The notes beneath the pieces are model-generated. The model had not been told where the DNA came from and searched no databases. It saw only the letters and a list, made by a program, of their open reading frames with translations. Shown here in pieces: positions 9,852-19,666 of a DNA stretch of 64,000 bases (the first letter of the stretch is position 1; each line of letters starts with the position of its first letter). The stretch is from Robinsoniella peoriensis (lineage in GTDB: Bacteria > Bacillota > Clostridia > Lachnospirales > Lachnospiraceae). The stretch spans positions 310,001 to 374,000 of the forward strand of contig NZ_JTGN01000004.1 of NCBI RefSeq assembly GCF_000797495.1, read 5' to 3'. Position numbers and translations under genes: made by a program.

Positions 9852-12257
9852 CTATCCCTCCACCTTTGCATAAAATCCCCGCTCATTCCCCTGAATAAAA
9901 AGGTTATTCGTTATTTCAAAACAATCCTCTAAATGAATATCTTCTGAGGAACTGCCTATCATTACTTTGAATTCACCTGCTTCAATCTTCCATTTCATAT
10001 CTTTATCCAGAAACGCCAGCTGTCCGGGCTCCACTATAAATTTCACCTGCTTCTTTTCTCCCGCCATCAGAGTCACCCTGGCAAATCCCGCCAGTTCCTT
10101 AACGGGTCTTTGTAAACTGGCATAGCTGTCGGAAAAATACAGCTGTACCACTTCTGTTCCATCCACAGATCCGGTATTTTTAACTTCGCAGGTTATCATA
10201 ATTGTTTCATCCGGAGAAATCTCTTTCGCTTGGATATGCAACGCTGAGTACTCAAACTGCGTATACGACATGCCATAGCCAAAACAATAGCGTGGGGTAT
10301 GAGGTAAATCCACATAATCCTGAAAACCTATGCTGCGTCCCGTATGCCATGCTGATCCCCAGGGATGATTATAATATACAGGCAGCTGTCCGGTGTGGTA
10401 AGCAACTGACACGGGTAATTTTCCGCATGGATTAAATGCTCCCAGCAGCACTTCGGAAATTGCTCTGGCACCGCCCTCAGCTGGTGCCCAGGCTTCCAGT
10501 ATTGCGTCCAGGCATTCATCTGCTGCATCACTGGATATGGGACGGCCGTTAAAATGTATGCCCACCATGGGCTTTCCAAGCTTTGCTGCCTCTCTGATAA
10601 AATGTTCCTGACACGACGGAAGATTAATATCTGAACTGTCTACACCTTCCCCCATAGTCGCAATGGAACAGCTGCAATACCTGCCGCCAAGGGTCATAAT
10701 TACCAGGTCCGCTGCTGCTGCAATCTCCAATGCTTTCCCATATCCGGATTCATCACTTCCCGCTGCGGGATAACCGTATGCACTGCTAATTTCCACATTT
10801 GGCAGATCTTTTTTCAGTTGATCCAGTAAGCTCAGAGCATTTGGTTTCTGAAGCTTTAATAACTCCATAAATTCTTCTGTCTCATCACTTTGAACCTGGG
10901 TGCCCGATATCAGAACCGCGTCTTTATTCCCCGCAGTTCCCGATTCACCAATTCCTGCTATGGAGTTTGCCACTGCCAGCACTGCTGAAGACATACTCAA
11001 ATGGGTATAGTCACCAAAGAAGACCCTGGCATTCTCAGCATGACAACCAATAACGGCAATCTTTTTTATACCTCCTTTGAGCGGAAGTATTCCATTATTT
11101 TTAAGGAGGATCAGAGACTCCCTAGCTGCCTGTAAAGCAATTTCCTCTTCATCCCCTGCCAGAAATGTCTGCTTTAATTCCTGACCGGCAAGTGCATAAG
11201 GATTTTCAAATAATCCCATTCTGAACTTCGCAGTCAGCACGCCCAGAACTGCCTGATCTAAACGCTTTATGCCCTTCTCACTATTTTGCAGCCTGATCAT
11301 TAGTTCATCGTTAAAAGCCATACGGTTTGGCGTCTCCACGTCCATTCCTGCCAGCAATGACTGCTCGCCTGCATCTGTATAGCTTTCACAGACATGCTGC
11401 ACTTCGTGAATATTGCTGATTGCACTGTAATCCGAAACGGTCACGCCATCGAACTTCATTTCATCCCGCAGCAGCCCGGTCAGAAGTTTTGCCGATGCTG
11501 ATGCCGGTTCTCCGTCTATGCTGCAATAACAAGGCATAATTCCCTTTAGCCCGCTTTCGCTGATTGCAGCCTGAAACGGCTTTGCGTACACTTCCCGCAG
11601 CAGACGATCCGGAATTTCCAGGTGAGTGCCATGAATTCCTCCCTGCGTATGATGGGATCCCAAAAAATGTTTCGCCACTGCTTCAGACTTTCTTCCTGCA
11701 CTTTCTCCCTGCTGAATCCCCCTCGTATAGGCTGCTCCCATTGCGGATACCAATGCTGCATCTTCCCCGTAGGACTCACCTTGCCTTCCCATGCGGGGAT
11801 CTCTTGCCACATCCAGTACCGGAGCTAACGTATGGGTAATCCCCACTGCCCGTTCCTGCCTTGACACAACATCTGCAATTTTTTCCTCCAATTCAACATC
11901 CCAGGATGAGCCTCGTGCAATTCCAGCCGGAAAACTGGCTGCTTCCTGTATAAACGCACCGCATAAGCCTTCCATATGAAAAATCGCCGGGATGTGATGG
12001 CGGCTCTGTTCCATAATGATTTTCTGAACATCCCGCTGAAAATCAGCCACTGCTTCCAGACTTTCAATATTTCTCATTTCCAGCGTACTGATCTCACCAA
12101 TACCATTCCTGCACTTCTCCTTTAATTCCTCCATCCGATCCTTTGCAGGCAGGAAACAGGTCAGCTGTGCAAGCTTTTCTTCTGTGTTCATTTCCTGTAA
12201 AAGCAATTCTGCCCGCTTTTCACTGCTCAGTTGCGTATTCCTATATGATTGATTCAT
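9852..12257 (-). CDS. beta-glycosidase, GH3 (beta-glucosidase or beta-xylosidase)
   Basis: A retaining exo-glycosidase of about 801 residues with the GH3 N-terminal TIM barrel, the alpha/beta sandwich domain and a C-terminal fibronectin-III-like domain in the usual order. KHFLGSHHTQGG and GVTVSDYSAI are visible, the latter containing the nucleophile Asp (SDY). The sandwich domain carries LVIMTLGGRYCSCS. No signal peptide is present, so it acts on imported oligosaccharides. ATG 12257 (MNQSYRN) follows GGAG at 11 bases; an ATG at 12278 without a Shine-Dalgarno site is the alternative. It lies directly downstream of the nucleoside-hydrolase-like gene, inside the same transcription unit. Sugar specificity cannot be read from sequence. 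Confidence 0.9.
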   Translation of the reverse strand: MNQSYRNTQLSSEKRAELLLQEMNTEEKLAQLTCFLPAKDRMEELKEKCRNGIGEISTLEMRNIESLEAVADFQRDVQKIIMEQSRHHIPAIFHMEGLCGAFIQEAASFPAGIARGSSWDVELEEKIADVVSRQERAVGITHTLAPVLDVARDPRMGRQGESYGEDAALVSAMGAAYTRGIQQGESAGRKSEAVAKHFLGSHHTQGGIHGTHLEIPDRLLREVYAKPFQAAISESGLKGIMPCYCSIDGEPASASAKLLTGLLRDEMKFDGVTVSDYSAISNIHEVQHVCESYTDAGEQSLLAGMDVETPNRMAFNDELMIRLQNSEKGIKRLDQAVLGVLTAKFRMGLFENPYALAGQELKQTFLAGDEEEIALQAARESLILLKNNGILPLKGGIKKIAVIGCHAENARVFFGDYTHLSMSSAVLAVANSIAGIGESGTAGNKDAVLISGTQVQSDETEEFMELLKLQKPNALSLLDQLKKDLPNVEISSAYGYPAAGSDESGYGKALEIAAAADLVIMTLGGRYCSCSIATMGEGVDSSDINLPSCQEHFIREAAKLGKPMVGIHFNGRPISSDAADECLDAILEAWAPAEGGARAISEVLLGAFNPCGKLPVSVAYHTGQLPVYYNHPWGSAWHTGRSIGFQDYVDLPHTPRYCFGYGMSYTQFEYSALHIQAKEISPDETIMITCEVKNTGSVDGTEVVQLYFSDSYASLQRPVKELAGFARVTLMAGEKKQVKFIVEPGQLAFLDKDMKWKIEAGEFKVMIGSSSEDIHLEDCFEITNNLFIQGNERGFYAKVEG

Positions 12258-12281
12258 AAGCTTTATTTCTCCATTCATTTT

Positions 12282-13217
12282 TTACATATTATCCCGTTCG
12301 TTACGGGATACTCCATTCTGTGCAAACAATGCCAGCTTGCAATAAAAATCTTCCAGCAGAAGCCGATGGTCAATTTGATCATACACCCGGATGGGACGGC
12401 TGACTCCATGATGTACATAGGTCATATCAGATGCTATCCGCGGTGCCTGCCGCCACTCATAACTGGCGCTATCTCCATACAAAAGCACGCCAACCGCCGG
12501 AGAGTCACCCAGAATATACCTTTCTCCGGTAAAATAATCCATCTTACGAACACCTTCGCATTGGTTGAATTCATCCAATTGCTCAAACAGATATTTTCCG
12601 ATTTCACCCTGAGGACGAACCCGGTATTCCAGTTCGGCAAGCGTAACCGCTGCCTGCTTATATACATTTTGTGGAATCTGCCACAATTCAATCGGCGAGG
12701 CAAACACAACATTTGCTGCATTGATATCATTCCAGAGATTAAATTCATTCCCTCCGAGGGGATATGGACCTCCTCCAATCCAGACAGCGGTTAAACGCTT
12801 TGCAATTCCAGGCTCCATCAAATAGGCACTTGCCAGATCGGTTATGCCGCCCAGGAACAGTACAAACAAAGGTCGTTCATCCTCTTTAAGTGCTTCTTTT
12901 ATAATAAATTCTGCCCCCTCAGAAATCTCCGGGGTAAGCTCATCCCTTAACGCACTCTGCGCTCCATGATACAACATATCCTCTTTCTTTAAGCCCATCA
13001 AATCAAATATTTTCTCCAGTTCAGCATAACTTCTGTCCACACTGTCCTCTAAGCATCCATAACGTGCGGCAATGAATCCTACATTGTCCAGCTTCGGACT
13101 CAGTAAAGCCTGTACAATGGCATACTGGTCATCTGCTTCATTCTTAGCATCCGTATCAATAATGACCCGGACCTGCTTTTCCTGAGGGATTGTAAATGAA
13201 TAATTACTGTAAATCAT
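12282..13217 (-). CDS. inosine-uridine preferring nucleoside hydrolase-like protein
   Basis: About 311 residues. VIIDTDAKNEADDQYA near the N-terminus is the calcium- and ribose-binding DTDxxxDD-type motif of the IUNH family, and FLGGITDLASA and WIGGGPYP further on match its core. Family members hydrolyse N-ribosides, but members placed inside glycan loci may act on other glycosides. The start at 13217 is chosen over 13241 because AGGAGG directly precedes it and would otherwise be coding. The gene lies 45 bases after the permease stop and about 25 bases before the GH3 gene, so it belongs to the glycan operon. The family call is firm; the substrate is inference. Confidence 0.82.
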   Translation of the reverse strand: MIYSNYSFTIPQEKQVRVIIDTDAKNEADDQYAIVQALLSPKLDNVGFIAARYGCLEDSVDRSYAELEKIFDLMGLKKEDMLYHGAQSALRDELTPEISEGAEFIIKEALKEDERPLFVLFLGGITDLASAYLMEPGIAKRLTAVWIGGGPYPLGGNEFNLWNDINAANVVFASPIELWQIPQNVYKQAAVTLAELEYRVRPQGEIGKYLFEQLDEFNQCEGVRKMDYFTGERYILGDSPAVGVLLYGDSASYEWRQAPRIASDMTYVHHGVSRPIRVYDQIDHRLLLEDFYCKLALFAQNGVSRNERDNM

Positions 13218-13262
13218 CGGTTTCTTCCTCCTGTATTTCATACCGTGTAATAAATAACGCTG

Positions 13263-14162
13263 CTACTCCTTTACACCTCCAAGTGTAATTCCTTTTACCA
13301 AATATCTCTGGAAAAACGGATAAATGGCCACTATGGGGATGATACCAATCACAGCAATAGACATCCGAATTGTTGTGGATGGCAATTTTACATTCGTCGC
13401 CATTGCCGCACTGCTCGTTGCTGCAGCGGAAATCGCACGAATATCATTGCTGATATTATTCAATACAATCTGAATGGTATAATACTCCGAACCACCTCTT
13501 GCTGATAAATAGTACAGACCATTCAGCCAGTCGTTCCAGTAGCTTAGAGCCGTCATCAGTCCGATGGTTGCAATGATCGGTTTACTAAGTGGAATCACGA
13601 TAGATATTAAGATCCGCACCGCACCGGCTCCGTCTATTCTCGCTGCTTCTTCCAAACTGATGGGAATACTGTTGATAAAATAATTCCGGATCAGTATGAT
13701 ATTAAATGCATTCATCATCATATTCGGGACAATTAATGCCCATATGGTGTCCTTAATATTCCAGATCTTGTTATAACAGTAGTAAGTGGACACCAGACCT
13801 CCATTGAACAGCATGGTAAAAATCAACAGAAAGCTTACAATTTTCATACCCGGAACCCACTGCTTGCTGATGCCATAGGCAAATAAGACGCTGATGAAAA
13901 GGCATGCCACTGTGCCTGCAGCAGTTACAATAATGGTCATCAAATAAGCATGGCCAATCGTCTGCCATTTCATAGCAATGTACTCATATGCTGATAAGCT
14001 CCATTCCTTTGGAAAAAAAGTAAATCCGTTGACGGATGCCCAGCTATTATCTGTAAATGAGGCAATAATCAAAAGAATGAATGGTAAGAGTGCAACAGCA
14101 GTCGCAATGATACAGATTGCATTCGTGATGATTTGTGTCCTCATATTTTCTCTTGTTTTCAT
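13263..14162 (-). CDS. carbohydrate ABC transporter permease, LplC/YtcP type
   Basis: A 299-residue inner-membrane permease with six hydrophobic segments and the EAA loop (SLEEAARIDGAGAVRILISI, about residues 193-212) that docks the ATPase. MLFNGGLVSTYYCYNKI is typical of the LplC/YtcP branch, which in Bacillus serves pectin and rhamnogalacturonan oligosaccharides. The start lies 11 bases after the stop of the partner permease. No ATP-binding subunit is encoded nearby, so a shared MsmX-type ATPase from elsewhere is expected. Confidence 0.93.
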   Translation of the reverse strand: MKTRENMRTQIITNAICIIATAVALLPFILLIIASFTDNSWASVNGFTFFPKEWSLSAYEYIAMKWQTIGHAYLMTIIVTAAGTVACLFISVLFAYGISKQWVPGMKIVSFLLIFTMLFNGGLVSTYYCYNKIWNIKDTIWALIVPNMMMNAFNIILIRNYFINSIPISLEEAARIDGAGAVRILISIVIPLSKPIIATIGLMTALSYWNDWLNGLYYLSARGGSEYYTIQIVLNNISNDIRAISAAATSSAAMATNVKLPSTTIRMSIAVIGIIPIVAIYPFFQRYLVKGITLGGVKE

Positions 14163-14173
14163 TTATGCCTCCT

Positions 14174-15115
14174 TTAGAACAGCGCACTGCCTGCCTGATA
14201 CTTTTTCACAATCTTATTTGCGATTAAAATTAGGATGAAACCACAGATAGACTGGTACACACTTGCTGCTCCTGCCATTCCGTAATCCGCATTCTTCATC
14301 AATGCCTGATATACATATACATCTATTGTTCTGGTGAATTCATACAGCGGCCCGCTGTTTCTTGTCACCTGATAAAACAACCCGAAATCAGAACGGAATA
14401 CCTGGCCTACACTTAAGATAAACAGCGTAATTACAGTAGGTTTTAATAAGGGCAGCGTGATATATCTGATTTGTTTCCATTTCGATGCTCCGTCAATCCG
14501 TGCTGCTTCAAAAAAATCCTGACTGATTCCCACGATACTGGAATAATAGATAATCATACTGTATCCTGCATTTTTCCATGTATTTACAAATATCAGAATC
14601 AGCGGCCAATAAGTCTTATCCTGATACCAATTAACCGGTTTCAGCCCCATCGCCGGAAACAATGTCTTGTTCAAGAATCCGCTTTCACTGGATAAAAATG
14701 CATATCCCAGATAACTGACAACAACCCAACTCATGAGATAAGGCAGTAAAATAAATATCTGGTACAATTTAGAAGTATGCTTTGAGCGAATTTCATTGAT
14801 CGAAATCGCCAGCAGTACTGCACAAACAGTTCCAATTACAAAAAAGGCTATATTGTAACAAATTGTATTTCTGGTGATGGACCAGGCATCCTTTGATGCA
14901 AACAGAAACCGAAAGTTATCCAGGCCACTCCAGTCACTTCCAAAAATACCTTTGGTATAATTCATTTTCTTAAATGCTATGACAATGCCAAACATCGGCA
15001 AATAGTTATTAATCAATAAGTAAATTAATCCAGGCAAAACCATCAGATAAAATGGCAGTACCTTTTTCAGTCCTATTCTCTTCTTTGCTGCCGGTAATTT
15101 TCTTTTTCCGATCAT
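14174..15115 (-). CDS. carbohydrate ABC transporter permease, LplB/YteP type
   Basis: A 313-residue permease with a basic N-terminus (KRKLPAAKKRIGLKK), six predicted membrane segments and the EAA loop FEAARIDGASKWKQIRYITL. KKMNYTKGIFGSDWSGLDNF is characteristic of the LplB family. It forms the heterodimer with the LplC-type permease just downstream. GGAG lies 9 bases ahead of ATG 15115. The gap to the binding-protein gene contains a strong hairpin (15138-15170) that could set the ratio of binding protein to permease. Confidence 0.93.
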   Translation of the reverse strand: MIGKRKLPAAKKRIGLKKVLPFYLMVLPGLIYLLINNYLPMFGIVIAFKKMNYTKGIFGSDWSGLDNFRFLFASKDAWSITRNTICYNIAFFVIGTVCAVLLAISINEIRSKHTSKLYQIFILLPYLMSWVVVSYLGYAFLSSESGFLNKTLFPAMGLKPVNWYQDKTYWPLILIFVNTWKNAGYSMIIYYSSIVGISQDFFEAARIDGASKWKQIRYITLPLLKPTVITLFILSVGQVFRSDFGLFYQVTRNSGPLYEFTRTIDVYVYQALMKNADYGMAGAASVYQSICGFILILIANKIVKKYQAGSALF

Positions 15116-15137
15116 GTTAATCTCCTATAATATTTCA

Positions 15138-15170
15138 GGCTGCCGCTAACTTTTGTAAGTAACAGCAGCC
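15138..15170 (-). promoter_or_regulatory. intercistronic hairpin between binding protein and permease genes
   Basis: Arms 15138-15152 and 15157-15170 pair with a G:U-rich stem, one bulge and a short loop; GGCTGC/GCAGCC forms the base. There is no U-tract on the minus strand, so it is more likely an mRNA 3'-end stabiliser that raises binding-protein levels than a full terminator. Confidence 0.55.
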
Positions 15171-15185
15171 CTTTGTCATGATAGA

Positions 15186-16850
15186 TTATTTACTTGCTGC
15201 CCATGCATCAAGCTGCTTTTGGTTTTCTGCAATTATTTTATCAATGCCTGCTGATTTTAGCGCGGCATTAAATTCCGGCAGAGCTTTTTCAGGGTCGAGT
15301 GCTCCTGCATTAAAGCTATAGCAATACTGTTCCATCACGGTCTCAACTGCAGCAATTTCGGTGGTTACGCTGCTGGCATTAAAGCTGTAACCCATCGCCG
15401 GTGAATAACGGCTTTTGGGCAATGCATTTTCATAATCAAGCCATTTTTTACTCAGATCGATATCAGCAGGATATACAGCCGGCAGAGTCAGGCGATTTCC
15501 CCAAAGACCGTATACATTGCTGTAAGGAAGCTGTGTAACGTCATCAGCCAGATACTTAATTACCTGATATTCTCCATTATCCTCCACTACTTCATACTCT
15601 TCCCCTTCAAATCCGTATTGAATTAAAGTACCTGCTTCATTATTTGTAAGTACATATGCGATTGCTTCTACTGCTTTCCCCGGATTTGCAGAGGTAATAG
15701 GTACATTCCAGTTAACATTAGACCCGCCATTCAGCCTGATAAATCCATCAACTGTACGGAACTGGACTACATCCTGTCCCCAGGTGGAGTTTGTTGTCAA
15801 CATACCGCTCTCCGGCTCACAATAACCAAAGCTTCCTAAATAATTTTCTTCCATAGCACGGTTTGAGAAGTCTGTATCCACTGCTGCATCAGGTGCAATA
15901 TATCCCTTTGCTGCCCAGTCGTACATCATTTCACAATATTTCTTATATTCCTCTGTTTCAAAATAATTATAAATGGTCGTATCCTCAAAACTTCTGTTTA
16001 ACATCAATACGCCAGCTGAAAAACTTCCCGATAACATATCGTATTCCTGATAGCTGTAGTTCAAAGGCTCATATGTATTATTCCAGGGAGTCATCATATA
16101 GAAATCCTTGCCTTCTCCTTCTTTTACAATTTCGAACATCTTTTCAATTTCTTCTAACGTATAAATTTTATTGTCATCCTGTTCAAATCCATACTTATCA
16201 CAATATTCTTTTTTCATATTGAATCCATAAGTCTGATACAGTTTGTTTACGCAAGATGGAAGGGAATACAGCTTGCCATCATAATAATTTCCACTGATCC
16301 AGTTTGGCTCAATCTTACTGCCATACTCCTCCATGTATTCCTCCAGAGGTAAAATCAGACCATCTTCAACCAGATTACCCACACTTGTAAAGGCTGTCAG
16401 TGAAACATCCAGCTGTTCTCCGGATGATATCATCAATGTAGCATCCTGCTGGGAAGTCATAAGATCTGTCGGTACAAAGGTTACGTGAACACCGATGTCT
16501 TTTTCCATCATCTCGTTCAGCGCGTCTTCCATCCGGTAAAATCCTTCCGTCACCTCGCTGGTTGCCGGATACTGCCAGAAAATTTCTACAATATCTCCAT
16601 CTGCTTTCGACTCGGTACCTGACGCTCCCTCTTTCCCTGTCTCTGAACTGCTTTTCGCTGTATCTTCCTGAGATGTCACAGCTTCCGTCTTTATTTCATT
16701 ATTTGATTCCTCATTTGTTTCTTTATTTGTATCTTTATTTGTTTCCGCTTTTGTCTCGTTCCCGTTCGTCTCCTTTTGTTGTCCGCATCCTCCTAAAATA
16801 CTTACCGCCAGGCTGCTGCATACTAATAAAGCAACTACTTTCCTCTTCAT
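15186..16850 (-). CDS. extracellular solute-binding lipoprotein, LplA/YtcQ type
   Basis: A 554-residue lipoprotein. The signal peptide ends in a lipobox SILGGC (Cys about 22), followed by a low-complexity Thr/Glu/Asn/Lys linker (to about residue 80) and a family-1-type binding domain beginning VEIFWQYPATSE. It captures oligosaccharide outside the membrane for the LplB/LplC permeases encoded immediately downstream. GGAGG precedes the ATG. It is the first transport gene after the two-component pair, with a 144-base gap that presumably holds the promoter controlled by the YesN-type regulator (a TATAAA element is visible near 16895, but no strong -35). Confidence 0.93.
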   Translation of the reverse strand: MKRKVVALLVCSSLAVSILGGCGQQKETNGNETKAETNKDTNKETNEESNNEIKTEAVTSQEDTAKSSSETGKEGASGTESKADGDIVEIFWQYPATSEVTEGFYRMEDALNEMMEKDIGVHVTFVPTDLMTSQQDATLMISSGEQLDVSLTAFTSVGNLVEDGLILPLEEYMEEYGSKIEPNWISGNYYDGKLYSLPSCVNKLYQTYGFNMKKEYCDKYGFEQDDNKIYTLEEIEKMFEIVKEGEGKDFYMMTPWNNTYEPLNYSYQEYDMLSGSFSAGVLMLNRSFEDTTIYNYFETEEYKKYCEMMYDWAAKGYIAPDAAVDTDFSNRAMEENYLGSFGYCEPESGMLTTNSTWGQDVVQFRTVDGFIRLNGGSNVNWNVPITSANPGKAVEAIAYVLTNNEAGTLIQYGFEGEEYEVVEDNGEYQVIKYLADDVTQLPYSNVYGLWGNRLTLPAVYPADIDLSKKWLDYENALPKSRYSPAMGYSFNASSVTTEIAAVETVMEQYCYSFNAGALDPEKALPEFNAALKSAGIDKIIAENQKQLDAWAASK

Positions 16851-16994
16851 AAATTTCCTCCTTAAATAGGTATTTGTTTCTATGCTTTATTTATACTTTT
16901 TTTTGACTCTAAATACCATACTATTTTCAAACTGGAATCTCTCGAAAACGAACTACTTTTTTTATTGCATATGAAAAACGGCTCTACTTATCCT

Positions 16995-17777
16995 TTAATC
17001 TTCTCCACTATATTGGGATGGTGAACACCCAAATGATTTCTTAAACATAGAATTAAAATTAGCATAACTCTTATAGCCAACCAGCTCTGACACAGCATTC
17101 GCGCTAAGATTCCTGGTCTTTAGCAGCTCTGCTGCCATCTTCATCCGCTCCGTAATTATATACTGGCCAACGGTTATATTCTTTTCCTTTTTAAAAATCC
17201 GATTTAAATATGCCGGATGTATGAACAGCTTTTCAGCTATTTCATTTAAAGAAAGCGTCTCACTGGACAGGTTCTCTACAATATAGCTTATCGCTGCATC
17301 CACCGATTTTTCCGTTTTCTTCTGTCCGAAATTTTCTGTTGCCAGTTCCACTTTTTCCTTAACCGCCTGCCTGCCGTATTCCTGAAAACGGGCAGACTCC
17401 CGTTTATCTTTAATCCGGTTAACCACCTTAAGAACAGCCGCTCCGATATCCTCGTACATGGCTGGCATCAGCAAATAGTCCTGGCAGCCCAGCTGAATCG
17501 CTTCCTTTGCGTATTCAAAGCTGGCATGGCAGGTTAAAAAAATACATTCAATCTCCTTTTTGTTCTCCCTGACCCAGCGCAGTACTGCTATCCCGTTTTC
17601 ACCAGGCATCTCAATATCACAGAGCATCAGATCAATGGGATTTTTCTGGATACAAAGCTTGGCGGCTTCTGCATCATAAGCGGTAAATACCTCTTCCACC
17701 CCATACTGCTCCCATGGAATATCTGTTTTCATTGTCTCAACTGTTAAAATAGCATCATTAATCAATAGTAACTTCAT
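16995..17777 (-). CDS. AraC-family response regulator, YesN type
   Basis: A 260-residue regulator: receiver domain 1-120 with phosphoacceptor Asp in MLCDIEMPG (about residue 54), and a C-terminal AraC double helix-turn-helix (about 160-255, FIHPAYLNRIFKKEKNITVG). It is shorter than typical YesN proteins (350-530 residues) because the central linker is minimal. The start overlaps the kinase gene by 20 bases, indicating translational coupling; GGAGG lies 6 bases upstream. It probably activates the binding-protein operon just downstream in response to the YesM-type kinase. Confidence 0.93.
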   Translation of the reverse strand: MKLLLINDAILTVETMKTDIPWEQYGVEEVFTAYDAEAAKLCIQKNPIDLMLCDIEMPGENGIAVLRWVRENKKEIECIFLTCHASFEYAKEAIQLGCQDYLLMPAMYEDIGAAVLKVVNRIKDKRESARFQEYGRQAVKEKVELATENFGQKKTEKSVDAAISYIVENLSSETLSLNEIAEKLFIHPAYLNRIFKKEKNITVGQYIITERMKMAAELLKTRNLSANAVSELVGYKSYANFNSMFKKSFGCSPSQYSGED

Positions 17778-19419
17778 TTTCTACCTCCAAATTGTATGGG
17801 AATTGTATGATCACAGAGGTCATTTCCCCCTGTACTGACATTATTTCAATCTTTGCTTCCGGACCATAAAAATGCCTTAATCTCCGTATGGAATTGGATA
17901 ATCCGATGCCAGAGGTAAAATTCTCCGGCTCTGTGTCTCCCTGCAGCAGCTTCCTGCATTTCTCTAGGGACTCCCCGCTCATGCCATTGCCGTCATCCGT
18001 AATCTGAAAGATTACTTTTTTATCCGCATATCGTCCTGTAACCGTTATATGGAGCATGGTTCCCTGCTTCACTCCATGCTTAACTGCATTCTCAATAAAA
18101 TTATGTATCAGCAGCGGCGGAACCCGGACATATTGAACCTCCGGTTCTATATGATACTCTGCTTCCACGTTTCCTGAATAATTGATGCAAACCATCTTTA
18201 CGTAACCCTGAATCAGCTTAAGCTCCTTGGGAAAAAGCTCTAATTCCTTCTCACTTCGGAAAATATACCGAAAATATTCTGAGAGGTATATGATAATCTG
18301 CTGAACCGCAGTCATCTCTTTGCGCTGTGATAAGGTATATATCAGGTTAAACGTATTCAGAAGGAAATGGGGACGAATCTGCAGCTGCAGATTGCGAAGT
18401 TCTATTTTCTGCCTTGCAATTTCCTTTTCATAGCCTTCAATCCGCAGGGCCTTGATGTTATCCGCCATCTGGTTAAAAGACTGGTATGCTTCCATATACT
18501 CCACAGAATTAGCTTTATCACTGATTCTGTAGTCCTGATTGCCTTTTTTTATCTGGCGGTGTGCATGATTTACTATTTTCAACGGCTTTATTAAAATGAT
18601 TTTCAAAAATAAAAACAAAAGCGGTATCAATGCCAAATATAAGAATGCCATGGTCTGCAATGCCGTGACATATTTAGATATTCCGCCTACAATTTCACTT
18701 TTCTTTACACTAATCACTAAATTAAGCTTCTTCAAATTCGCTGAAACAACAATGCGATCGCTGGTATTCGAAGGGCTCATACCCTCTGACAAATCAATTG
18801 AATAATCAGTATAGCTCAATCTGTGTTCCAGTTTCTTCATAAGTGCATCCAGATTAAACCACCCTCCATAGACCATACTTTTTTGCTCCACTATTAAAAA
18901 CAAGTATTTATACGAATTAAATTCATAAATATGCCACCCGCCTGTAATTCCGTCATCCAGCTGTTTCTCTATAAATTCATTCATCGTATGGTACAGGTTA
19001 TTACTATCCTTAGGGTTTTCATCATAAACAACCACATCTTTCATCTTCTTCATATAATAAAAATAGCCGTCTCCACCATCCGTCATGCTTCCCATAGATT
19101 TCAGGCTAAAAAACAATTTTTGCTTCGAGCTTTGATATGTATAATTATCTTCTTCCTGAAGTTTCATTTGGATACAATCCGGATTCTTGGTTAAAAAATA
19201 ATATAATAAGGTATGGGTATTCGTCATCTGGGTTTCGATTTCTGACGTAAAAGTATCCGCCAGAGTCTGGGCGGACATTTTATTTTGGTTTACCATGGTA
19301 TCAATCACCTTCTCATTTGCGATGATGGCAATCAGATTCAGCGGCAGCACCATTACCAGCATAATCAAAATAACCTTGGTTGATATGGAGTTAAACAAAT
19401 GGCAAACTCTCTTCTTCAT
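17758..19419 (-). CDS. sensor histidine kinase, YesM type
   Basis: A 553-residue membrane kinase: TM1 about 14-35, an extracytoplasmic sensing domain of about 210 residues, TM2 about 246-270, HAMP, then the His_kinase domain with QIRPHFLLNTFN (phosphoacceptor His, about 351) and an HATPase with HNFIENAVKHG and GIGLSNSIRRL. Members sense sugars or a loaded binding protein and phosphorylate their AraC-type partner, here encoded by the overlapping downstream gene. GGGAGG precedes the ATG. It opens the glycan operon, so it is likely the locus sensor. Confidence 0.94.
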   Translation of the reverse strand: MKKRVCHLFNSISTKVILIMLVMVLPLNLIAIIANEKVIDTMVNQNKMSAQTLADTFTSEIETQMTNTHTLLYYFLTKNPDCIQMKLQEEDNYTYQSSKQKLFFSLKSMGSMTDGGDGYFYYMKKMKDVVVYDENPKDSNNLYHTMNEFIEKQLDDGITGGWHIYEFNSYKYLFLIVEQKSMVYGGWFNLDALMKKLEHRLSYTDYSIDLSEGMSPSNTSDRIVVSANLKKLNLVISVKKSEIVGGISKYVTALQTMAFLYLALIPLLFLFLKIILIKPLKIVNHAHRQIKKGNQDYRISDKANSVEYMEAYQSFNQMADNIKALRIEGYEKEIARQKIELRNLQLQIRPHFLLNTFNLIYTLSQRKEMTAVQQIIIYLSEYFRYIFRSEKELELFPKELKLIQGYVKMVCINYSGNVEAEYHIEPEVQYVRVPPLLIHNFIENAVKHGVKQGTMLHITVTGRYADKKVIFQITDDGNGMSGESLEKCRKLLQGDTEPENFTSGIGLSNSIRRLRHFYGPEAKIEIMSVQGEMTSVIIQFPYNLEVENEVTID

Positions 19420-19593
19420 AAATAATTCCTCCCTTTTCAGGTTAATTACAGCAACCTTGAAACCAGTTATACATACTTTGAGTTCCTGATTTGCATTTAC
19501 CCTTAGTTTATCATATCTTGACCAAAAAACCGAGTAATAATCTCTTTTGAAATTAAAATATCATACATCATAAGGTAACAAAGAAAAAAATAA

Positions 19594-19636
19594 ACCCTCT
19601 TTTAAAAGACTAATCTATAGTCAGATAAAAGAGGGT
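19594..19636 (-). terminator. intrinsic terminator after the GH95 / small ORF unit
   Basis: Arms ACCCTCTTTTA (19594-19604) and TAAAAGAGGGT (19626-19636) pair perfectly. On the minus strand the stem is followed by TTTATTTTTTTCTTTG, a strong U-tract, ending transcription from the GH95 side before the YesM promoter. Confidence 0.88.
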
Positions 19637-19666
19637 ATATTTTTCTATATTATTCTATATTTTTTA

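Noticed and set aside
12249-12794. 181-codon plus-strand ORF
   Set aside because: Antisense to the nucleoside-hydrolase-like gene; no supporting signal.
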